Source: Aquimarina sp.
GTDB lineage: Bacteria > Bacteroidota > Bacteroidia > Flavobacteriales > Flavobacteriaceae
Assembly: GCA_011524575.1 (NCBI GenBank)
Contig: WTKB01000024.1
Location: 1-5,545 of the forward strand
Direction: 5' to 3'
DNA: 5,545 nt
Positions within the stretch are counted from its first letter, which is position 1. Each line of letters starts with the position of its first letter. Below are positions 1 to 5,545 of this stretch, one piece after another. Below the pieces are notes generated by a model. The model did not search any database and had not been told where the DNA came from. It worked only from the letters and a program-made list of their open reading frames with translations. The translations under genes were made by a program, and so were the position numbers.

Positions 1-30
1 GTGCGTTAATTTATAAGAACTAAAAAAATT

Positions 31-1221
31 ATGGAAACCACTTATAATGTAGATGAAAAAGGATATTACGGAGATTTTGGAGGTGCCTATATCCCTGAAA
101 TGCTCTATCCAAATGTAGAAGAGCTTCGCAGTAAATACTTAGAAATTACAAGCGAACCTGGTTTTGTTAAAGAATTCAACCAATTATTAAAAGACTATGT
201 TGGAAGACCTAGCCCTTTATATTACGCAAAACGTTTATCAGAAAAATACCAAACGAAAGTATATCTTAAACGTGAGGATCTAAACCACACGGGGGCACAC
301 AAAATCAACAATACTATAGGGCAAATTCTTGTCGCTCAAAAACTGGGTAAGAAACGTATTATTGCCGAAACTGGAGCAGGACAACACGGAGTAGCTACGG
401 CAACCGTATGTGCGCTTATGGGTATGGAGTGTATTGTGTATATGGGAGAAATCGATATTAAACGTCAAGCTCCTAATGTAGCTCGTATGAAAATGTTAGG
501 AGCTGAGGTACGCCCAGCACTTTCTGGTAGTAAAACACTAAAAGATGCTACAAATGAAGCTATCAGAGATTGGATCAATAACCCCACTGACACACATTAT
601 ATCATAGGCTCAGCTATTGGTCCTCATCCATATCCAGATATGGTTACCCGTTTCCAAAGTGTAATCTCAGAAGAAATAAAATCACAACTTCAAGAAAAAG
701 AAGGACGTAGTAACCCCGATTATGTAATTGCCTGTATTGGAGGAGGGAGTAATGCAGCAGGAACCTATTACCACTTTTTAGATGAAAAAGAAGTAGGAAT
801 TATTGCTGTAGAAGCTGCTGGTAAAGGAGTAGATTCTGGACATAGTGCTGCGACAAGTAAACTTGGGAAAGACGGTATTATCCACGGATGTAAAACCTTA
901 CTCATGCAAACTGATGATGGACAAATTACAGAACCTTACTCTATATCAGCAGGTTTGGACTATCCAGGTGTAGGGCCTATGCACGCACACCTAGCTCGAA
1001 CGGGTCGTGCAGAGTTTTATTCTGTAACGGATAGTGATGCTATGGAAGCTGGCTTAGAACTTTCTAAACTAGAAGGGATTATTCCTGCAATTGAAACCTC
1101 TCATGCACTTTCTATTTTTAAACAAAAAAGCTTCAAAAAAGACGATGTGGTGGTAATTAGTTTATCGGGGCGTGGTGATAAAGACCTCAACACCTACATT
1201 GATTATTTTAATTTGGCTTAA
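31..1221 (+). CDS. trpB: Tryptophan synthase beta chain (EC 4.2.1.20)
   Basis: This is the PLP-dependent beta subunit, which condenses indole with L-serine to give L-tryptophan, the last step of the pathway, in a cytoplasmic alpha2-beta2 complex with TrpA. The 396-residue product is full length for the family. Residues matching the Salmonella enzyme are visible: the PLP-binding lysine is K91 in the HTGAHKINN motif (residues 86-94), and the catalytic glutamate is E113 in AETGAGQHG (112-120). The PLP-phosphate loop GGGSNA lies at 237-242, the GLD aspartate is D310, and the PLP-ring serine is S379 in LSGRGDKD. The N-terminal [11 protein letters not shown] (15-25) is also typical. The ATG at 31 is preceded by an A-rich stretch with no Shine-Dalgarno, as usual in Bacteroidota. 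Stop codons occur in all three frames between bases 7 and 23, so any upstream trp gene ends at or before this point; its identity cannot be read here. The trpA gene follows 19 bases downstream, so the two are almost certainly co-transcribed. Confidence 0.98.
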   Translation: METTYNVDEKGYYGDFGGAYIPEMLYPNVEELRSKYLEITSEPGFVKEFNQLLKDYVGRPSPLYYAKRLSEKYQTKVYLKREDLNHTGAHKINNTIGQILVAQKLGKKRIIAETGAGQHGVATATVCALMGMECIVYMGEIDIKRQAPNVARMKMLGAEVRPALSGSKTLKDATNEAIRDWINNPTDTHYIIGSAIGPHPYPDMVTRFQSVISEEIKSQLQEKEGRSNPDYVIACIGGGSNAAGTYYHFLDEKEVGIIAVEAAGKGVDSGHSAATSKLGKDGIIHGCKTLLMQTDDGQITEPYSISAGLDYPGVGPMHAHLARTGRAEFYSVTDSDAMEAGLELSKLEGIIPAIETSHALSIFKQKSFKKDDVVVISLSGRGDKDLNTYIDYFNLA

Positions 1222-1240
1222 TTTATTTTTTTTTAACATC

Positions 1241-2005
1241 ATGAACCGAATTCATAAAAAACTACAGGAAGATAAAAAGTTACTTTCTATATATTTTACT
1301 GCAGGCTATCCCAAACTTGAAGATACTGTACCTGTTCTAGAAAAGTTACAAGAATCAGGAGTAGATATGGTAGAAATTGGATTACCTTTTAGTGACCCTT
1401 TAGCTGATGGCCCTACCATACAAGAAAGCTCCACAGCAGCTCTTAAAAATGGAATGACCACCAAACTACTTTTTGAGCAACTAAAAGACATTCGAAAAAA
1501 AATACATATCCCTTTAATTATTATGGGCTACTTTAATCCTATGATGCAATATGGTATAGAAGATTTTTGTAAAGAATGTAAAAATATAGGTATTGATGGG
1601 CTTATTATTCCTGATTTGCCTCTTGCAGAATACAATACCCACTACCGCAGTACTTTTGAAAAAAACGGGCTTATTAATGTATTTTTAATTACGCCGCAAA
1701 CAAGTGAGTTGCGAATAAGAGCTATTGATGAAGCCTCAGATGGTTTTATATACATGGTAAGCTCAGCAAGTGTTACGGGTTCTACTAGTGGATTTGGAGA
1801 TACACAAGAAAGCTATTTTGAAAGAATAAATAGTTACCAACTAAAGAACCCACAAGTAGTAGGTTTTGGTATTAAGGATAAAGATACTTTTGATAAAGCG
1901 ACTCAATATGCCAAAGGTGCTATTATTGGTTCGGCATTTATTAAGATGATTACCGAAGAAGGAATTGAAGGAATTGAAGGGTTTGTGAATAAAGTACACC
2001 AATAA
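1241..2005 (+). CDS. trpA: Tryptophan synthase alpha chain (EC 4.2.1.20)
   Basis: The alpha subunit is a TIM barrel that splits indole-3-glycerol phosphate into glyceraldehyde-3-phosphate and indole; the indole passes through an internal tunnel to TrpB. The 254-residue product carries the signature VEIGLPFSDPLADGP (44-58). This places the catalytic acid/base pair at E45 and D56 (Salmonella E49 and D60). Further family features are PDLP (124-127), Y171 and loop-6 threonine T179 in SVTG, and the phosphate-binding GFGI (208-211) and GSAF (230-233). The reading frame stays open upstream to an ATG at 1172, but that start would add 23 residues lying inside trpB. The ATG at 1241 gives MNRIHKKL, the normal N terminus, so I chose it. 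No Shine-Dalgarno is seen; the 19-base spacer after trpB is T-rich. A strong terminator follows the stop codon by 23 bases, so this is probably the last gene of the operon. Confidence 0.97.
   Translation: MNRIHKKLQEDKKLLSIYFTAGYPKLEDTVPVLEKLQESGVDMVEIGLPFSDPLADGPTIQESSTAALKNGMTTKLLFEQLKDIRKKIHIPLIIMGYFNPMMQYGIEDFCKECKNIGIDGLIIPDLPLAEYNTHYRSTFEKNGLINVFLITPQTSELRIRAIDEASDGFIYMVSSASVTGSTSGFGDTQESYFERINSYQLKNPQVVGFGIKDKDTFDKATQYAKGAIIGSAFIKMITEEGIEGIEGFVNKVHQ
1961..1978 (+). repeat. 9-bp direct tandem repeat within trpA
   Basis: GGAATTGAA occurs twice back to back near the 3' end of trpA. It is in frame and encodes GIEGIE at residues 241-246, in or before the C-terminal helix. It adds three residues without disturbing the frame, and looks like a small slippage duplication or simply a codon-level coincidence. 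Confidence 0.7.
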
Positions 2006-2028
2006 TTTTTCAAACTTTAGAGCTTTTC

Positions 2029-2063
2029 AAAAAAGCCCGTTGATTTACAACGGGCTTTTTTTT
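2029..2063. terminator. Bidirectional rho-independent terminator between trpA and the convergent oxidoreductase gene
   Basis: An 8-bp G/C-containing stem, GCCCGTTG (2035-2042) with CAACGGGC (2048-2055), closes a 5-base loop ATTTA. It is flanked by six A (2029-2034) and eight T (2056-2063), which both lengthen the stem and supply a U tract on either strand. It sits 23 bases after the trpA stop and 32 bases beyond the stop of the - strand gene ending at 2096. It can therefore serve both converging transcripts. Confidence 0.93.
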
Positions 2064-2095
2064 GAAAGTGCCAAACTGCACAAATACTATGTGTT

Positions 2096-3346
2096 TTATA
2101 AGCCTACAATTCCCGTAATCTTTTGATGAATAGCCTGTGCTGCCAATTCTCCAGAACGCATAGCTGCATTTAACGATGGGTTAAGCATGGTATCTCCTGC
2201 AAGAAAAATATTTTCGGTAATTTGACACTCCGAAGGATCGTAGTTGTTTTGTAAATTAAAAAATTCAGGAAGTGCCTTAGAAACTTGAAAGGTAGTTAGA
2301 TACTTCGTTACTTCAATATTAAAATGCTCTTTGAGTTCACGTTTCACATGCTGAATAAGTTGGTAATCCGTAAAATCATGCTTTTTCACAATAGATACTG
2401 ATAATAATGATAATTGCTGTTCATTTGCCTTATAAGTATCAGGAAAACAAATAGAGTTAATAATTGCACCTGATTTTGAAGAAACTAAACCAATTAATTT
2501 TTTATCAAATACATATTCTGGAGATACGGTAAAATATAAGTTTTCTGTACCCGACCATTTTATGGTACTCTCTCCTAAATTAGGTAACATACGATCAATA
2601 TTAGAAGTTACGATAATATAATCAGCATGTTCCATTTGATCATTTTCAAAAGAAATATTATTACCTTGTATTTGTTGTACTTTTTTACCAAGATTAACGG
2701 AAGAGCTTTTTAATTTACTTGCCAACTGCAAAGCTACTTCTTGAATTCCTTTTTTAGGGATTCCCACCTTACCTTCGTAAAACATCTTAAGAGTAAATTC
2801 GAACTGACGAGAAGAAGTATCTAATTGCGTATCTAAAAAAACTCCAGAGAAAAAAGGTCTAAAAAAATGATCTATTATACTTTCTGAAAAACCATAAAAA
2901 CGCAAGTAATCTCGTGTTGTCATTTCAGGGCTTTGAAAAATAGTATCTATCGAAGTATTTTTTAAACGATTGGCGAGTTTTAAAATCTTTATCTTATCCG
3001 TTAAGGTGGCAATATCTGCAATAACAGTCTTCCATAATAAAGAAGGATTATTCAAAAAATTCCCTAACACATAACTTTTTTGATTATTAAAAATGTAAGC
3101 ACCAGACTCAAAATATTGCATTTCTAAAGCCGCTACATCCAAATATTTTTTAACCATTGGATATTCTTCTAAAAGCACCTGAAAACCAACATCTAAAGTA
3201 TAACCATCGAATGCCACACTTTGTAAACGCCCACCAATATGCGTATTTTGGTCATAAATATGAACAGAATATCCTAAAGATTCTAAATGTATAGCCGCAG
3301 TAAGCCCACTTACACCTGCACCTATGATCGCAATTTGATAAGACAT
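2096..3346 (-). CDS. FAD-dependent amine-oxidase / phytoene-desaturase-like oxidoreductase, substrate unknown
   Basis: The 416-residue product is a predicted flavoprotein of the NAD(P)/FAD-dependent oxidoreductase superfamily that includes amine oxidases, protoporphyrinogen oxidase and carotenoid desaturases. A Rossmann dinucleotide-binding motif, GAGVSGLTAA (9-18), starts at the extreme N terminus. It is followed by the end of beta-2 (VHIYDQN, acid D32 where E is more usual) and GGRLQS (38-43). IPKKGIQEVALQLA (196-209) resembles the substrate-domain segment seen in these desaturase/oxidase proteins. The C-terminal FAD motif is FLAGDTMLNPSLNAAMRSGE (381-400), with G384-D385 expected to contact the flavin. 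No signal peptide or clear membrane segment is seen, so it is probably cytoplasmic or peripheral. It has no carotenoid or heme biosynthesis neighbour here, so the substrate cannot be assigned. The start at 3344-3346 puts the Rossmann strand at residues 3-8, as expected. It could be a divergent desaturase, but I would not name it so. Confidence 0.88.
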   Translation of the reverse strand: MSYQIAIIGAGVSGLTAAIHLESLGYSVHIYDQNTHIGGRLQSVAFDGYTLDVGFQVLLEEYPMVKKYLDVAALEMQYFESGAYIFNNQKSYVLGNFLNNPSLLWKTVIADIATLTDKIKILKLANRLKNTSIDTIFQSPEMTTRDYLRFYGFSESIIDHFFRPFFSGVFLDTQLDTSSRQFEFTLKMFYEGKVGIPKKGIQEVALQLASKLKSSSVNLGKKVQQIQGNNISFENDQMEHADYIIVTSNIDRMLPNLGESTIKWSGTENLYFTVSPEYVFDKKLIGLVSSKSGAIINSICFPDTYKANEQQLSLLSVSIVKKHDFTDYQLIQHVKRELKEHFNIEVTKYLTTFQVSKALPEFFNLQNNYDPSECQITENIFLAGDTMLNPSLNAAMRSGELAAQAIHQKITGIVGL

Positions 3347-3372
3347 ATAAATTATTTTTATTTATACCTAAA

Positions 3373-3401
3373 TGAATGTAAAATATAAATCATTTTACAA
3401 A
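3373..3401 (-). promoter_or_regulatory. Weak candidate Bacteroidota-type promoter for the FAD oxidoreductase
   Basis: On the - strand a TTTG (3401-3398) is followed after 17 bases by TACATTCA (3380-3373), a 6/8 match to the Bacteroidota -7 element TAnnTTTG. It would start transcription about 20 bases before the ATG. Such AT-rich matches arise easily by chance, so the assignment is tentative. Confidence 0.25.
3377..3399. promoter_or_regulatory. Perfect 8-bp inverted repeat upstream of the FAD oxidoreductase (possible operator)
   Basis: TGTAAAAT (3377-3384) and ATTTTACA (3392-3399) form a perfect dyad around the 7-base spacer ATAAATC, 30 bases before the start codon at 3346. The 23-base size and position fit a dimeric regulator site. 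It lies within the 107-base gap downstream of the HD gene, so it could also be a weak hairpin at the end of that transcript, although it lacks G/C pairs and a proper U tract. The dyad is seen; any binding protein is inferred. Confidence 0.4.
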
Positions 3402-3454
3402 AGAATTCCTATGAGAATAAAAAACTAAATCTTTATACAACAAAAACTATTTGA

Positions 3455-5506
3455 TTATTCAGGATACTCTACTCGTAAATGATACATATTATTAAGTTTA
3501 TCTTTCATTACTTTTTTTATTTCATAAATATCTTTAAAAGTAATATTGGCATTACGATATTGTTTATCTGCCATTTGTTTCTCGATAATTTTTTCTACTA
3601 ATAAATCAACACTTTCTCTAGTAGGATTTTTTAAACTTTTTGAAGCAGCTTCGATACTATCCGCCATCATTAAAATAGCGGTTTCCTTAGAAAAAGGAAT
3701 GAAACCTTTATACCTAAAAAGGTCTGGGTCAATGTTTGGATCCTCTTCTAAAGCTTTAGCATAAAAGAAATACACTAAAGAATTCCCATGATGTGTTCTA
3801 ATAAAATCAATAATACGCTCTGGAAGGTTATATTTTTTGGCTAATTCCACCCCCTTTTCAATATGCGATATTATAATTTTAGCACTTTCTACAGGATACA
3901 AATTATCGTGTAAATTAATATTATTTATCTGATTTTCTGTAAAATAAGTAGGATTATCTATTTTCCCAATATCATGGTATAACGCTCCCACCCTTACAAG
4001 CATTGCATTAGCCCCTACTGTATTTGCAGCAGCTTCTGCTATATTAGCTACATTTAACGAATGATGAAAAGTACCAGGAGCCTCATTAGAAAGTCTTCTT
4101 AAAAGTTTTGAGTTGGTATCACTTAACTCTAAAAGCGAAACATCAGAAACAAGTCCGAAAACTTTTTCATAACCATAAATAAGTGGATGAGAAATAAGTG
4201 TTGCAAACCCACATAAAATAAAATACAAAAAAGCATTAAACTCTGTATTTAAAAGTGTTAAACTTCCTTCTTGAATAAGATGAAATGCAACATACCCTAT
4301 CATATATACTAATGTAATTTGACCTACGGATATAAATAAATTCACTCGTTTATATAAATCAGATACCGAAAGTATGGTTACAATACCAGTAATAATTTGT
4401 AGAAATAAATATTCAAAACTATTAGGAACAATAAAACCTAAAATGAGTAATGTGATTACATGGGTAAAAAAACCTAATCGGGCATCAAAAAATGCTTTAA
4501 TCACTAATGGAAGAATACAAATTGGTACTATGTAAACATAATCTGGATTAAAAGAAACTACTTTATTGGTAAGTAATACCACCCATAACACATTAAAAAG
4601 TACAAAAGTGATCTTAGTATTATTATGGTAAATTTTTCTTCGAAACTTATAAATAAATAACAATAACATCAACAAAGCCAATGCTACAAGAAGCGTGTAA
4701 CCAAAAAGCACCCAATTTTGGCTATTTTTTGACCAAATTTGAAGTTCATATTTTTTTTGAAGAGACTTTAATATAAAATAAGTTTTGGTATCTATTACTT
4801 CTCCTTTAGCAATAATCCTACTTCCAGAATCTACACTTCCACGTGTAGTAAGTACTTTACTAAGTTCTTGATCTAATACTTTCTGTGTTAAGTCTTTATT
4901 TAAAAAAACATTAGGATGGATAAGTTCAAAAAATAAAAAAGTTAATTTATCCTGCAAATCAGGATAATTACTTTTCACCTTTAATTTCAATTGCTCTGAT
5001 ACCTTAGAGAGCGTATACATATTACCAAAAGGTATTTCGGTAATTTGATTAGATTTATTAAAGTATATAATTTTTTGATTTGGAAAATCTATACCCTGCT
5101 CTAAAATTCCAAATACATAAATCTCTTCTAAAAAACTATAAATAAATTTCTTGAGGTCTTCTTGTTCTTCGGGTTGATCAATGGAATCTTCAAAAATTGT
5201 TTCGAAACTTTGTGGAAATCTTGCAAGTACTTCATTATACGTTTTAGAATCGAAATCAAAATAAGGAATAGCATTTTCTTTAATTTGATCACGTTCTTTT
5301 TGTAATGCTTCTTCTGATTTTAAAATAGCAAAATCAAAAGGAGCATATAAATTCTCATGCTCCCAAGGTTTTCCTAAACTAAAATCATATCTAAACTTTC
5401 CTTTTCTTGGCAACGAATAGACTATAACGATAGTAGTTACCAAAAAAATAAGTAATTTGTAAGCTATAGAACGCTTTTCAAAAAAACTAGTAATGGTAAC
5501 TTTCAT
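3455..5506 (-). CDS. pgpH: 7TM-HD family membrane phosphohydrolase, PgpH-type probable cyclic-di-AMP phosphodiesterase
   Basis: The 683-residue protein has the architecture of Listeria PgpH, which hydrolyses cyclic-di-AMP to pApA. An N-terminal membrane anchor (about 15-32) leads to an extracytoplasmic 7TMR-HDED-like region (about 34-262). Seven hydrophobic segments follow, roughly at 264-286, 298-316, 323-339, 346-360, 366-381, 389-411 and 423-445. The cytoplasmic HD domain (about 475-640) retains the metal-binding set: H481/H482 in APGTFHHSL, H511-D512 in HDIGK, H548 in ISHIE, H572/H573 in THHG and D616 in MADSIEA. The enzyme is therefore predicted active, degrading a nucleotide second messenger at the inner membrane. 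The substrate is inferred from the family; no cyclase gene is in view to confirm it. The ATG at 5504-5506 gives a normal short cytoplasmic N terminus; only 39 bases lie upstream in the window, with no Shine-Dalgarno. No convincing terminator follows the stop. The gene symbol is by analogy. Confidence 0.92.
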   Translation of the reverse strand: MKVTITSFFEKRSIAYKLLIFLVTTIVIVYSLPRKGKFRYDFSLGKPWEHENLYAPFDFAILKSEEALQKERDQIKENAIPYFDFDSKTYNEVLARFPQSFETIFEDSIDQPEEQEDLKKFIYSFLEEIYVFGILEQGIDFPNQKIIYFNKSNQITEIPFGNMYTLSKVSEQLKLKVKSNYPDLQDKLTFLFFELIHPNVFLNKDLTQKVLDQELSKVLTTRGSVDSGSRIIAKGEVIDTKTYFILKSLQKKYELQIWSKNSQNWVLFGYTLLVALALLMLLLFIYKFRRKIYHNNTKITFVLFNVLWVVLLTNKVVSFNPDYVYIVPICILPLVIKAFFDARLGFFTHVITLLILGFIVPNSFEYLFLQIITGIVTILSVSDLYKRVNLFISVGQITLVYMIGYVAFHLIQEGSLTLLNTEFNAFLYFILCGFATLISHPLIYGYEKVFGLVSDVSLLELSDTNSKLLRRLSNEAPGTFHHSLNVANIAEAAANTVGANAMLVRVGALYHDIGKIDNPTYFTENQINNINLHDNLYPVESAKIIISHIEKGVELAKKYNLPERIIDFIRTHHGNSLVYFFYAKALEEDPNIDPDLFRYKGFIPFSKETAILMMADSIEAASKSLKNPTRESVDLLVEKIIEKQMADKQYRNANITFKDIYEIKKVMKDKLNNMYHLRVEYPE

Positions 5507-5545
5507 GGCAATAAAAAATAGACTTTAAATTCGTTATTCTGTTAA

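Noticed and set aside
1..30. Tail of an upstream gene, possibly trpF, ending at the TAA at 7-9
   Set aside because: Too few codons are present to identify any gene or even the correct frame; stops occur in all three frames.
280..468. 62-codon open frame on the - strand
   Set aside because: It lies wholly inside trpB, opposite the conserved PLP-lysine region, and its product has no recognisable features; it is a shadow frame.
1172..1240. In-frame 23-residue N-terminal extension of trpA from an ATG inside trpB
   Set aside because: The extension overlaps trpB in another frame and does not resemble any TrpA N terminus; the ATG at 1241 gives the family-typical start.
1306..1491. 61-codon open frame on the - strand
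   Set aside because: It is antisense to the conserved catalytic region of trpA and has low-complexity, Ser-rich coding; it is a shadow frame.
3546..3764. 72-codon open frame on the + strand
   Set aside because: It is antisense to the HD-domain coding region of the PgpH-like gene and shows no domain or initiation signal of its own.
2096..5506. A novel two-gene signalling system formed by the 7TM-HD protein and the FAD oxidoreductase
   Set aside because: They share strand and adjacency, but a 107-base gap with its own possible promoter separates them and no known biochemical link joins them. Without conserved synteny this would be speculation.
5507..5545. Promoter for the 7TM-HD gene
   Set aside because: Only 39 AT-rich bases are available and no convincing TTTG / TAnnTTTG pair is seen; the promoter may lie beyond the window.

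Overview
The window looks like an ordinary chromosomal segment of a member of the Bacteroidota, most likely the Flavobacteriaceae. The DNA is AT-rich (about one third G+C by eye). None of the four genes has a Shine-Dalgarno-like sequence before its start; the leaders are A/T runs instead. The protein sequences (TrpB, TrpA, a 7TM-HD phosphohydrolase) have a flavobacterial look. I cannot name the genus from the sequence alone.

Layout: bases 31-2005 on the + strand carry trpB and trpA, the two subunits of tryptophan synthase, 19 bases apart and presumably the tail of a trp operon that enters from the left. A strong, near-symmetrical hairpin with A and T tracts (2029-2063) follows trpA. It probably terminates transcription from both sides, because the next gene converges on it. 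On the - strand, bases 2096-3346 encode a 416-residue FAD-dependent amine-oxidase/phytoene-desaturase-like oxidoreductase of unknown substrate. Upstream of it, bases 3455-5506 on the - strand encode a complete 683-residue 7TM-HD membrane protein of the PgpH type, a probable cyclic-di-AMP phosphodiesterase. The 107-base gap between these two - strand genes (3347-3454) contains a perfect 8-bp inverted repeat that coincides with a weak promoter candidate, so the oxidoreductase may have its own control.

Functionally, TrpA cleaves indole-3-glycerol phosphate to indole, which is channelled to TrpB and condensed with serine to make tryptophan. The two - strand genes have no obvious link to tryptophan synthesis or to each other; their adjacency may be incidental.

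I see no mobile element, CRISPR array, tRNA, rRNA, phage or defence gene, and no convincing undescribed system. The points most worth a second look are the dyad at 3377-3399, the unassigned oxidoreductase and the second-messenger phosphodiesterase.
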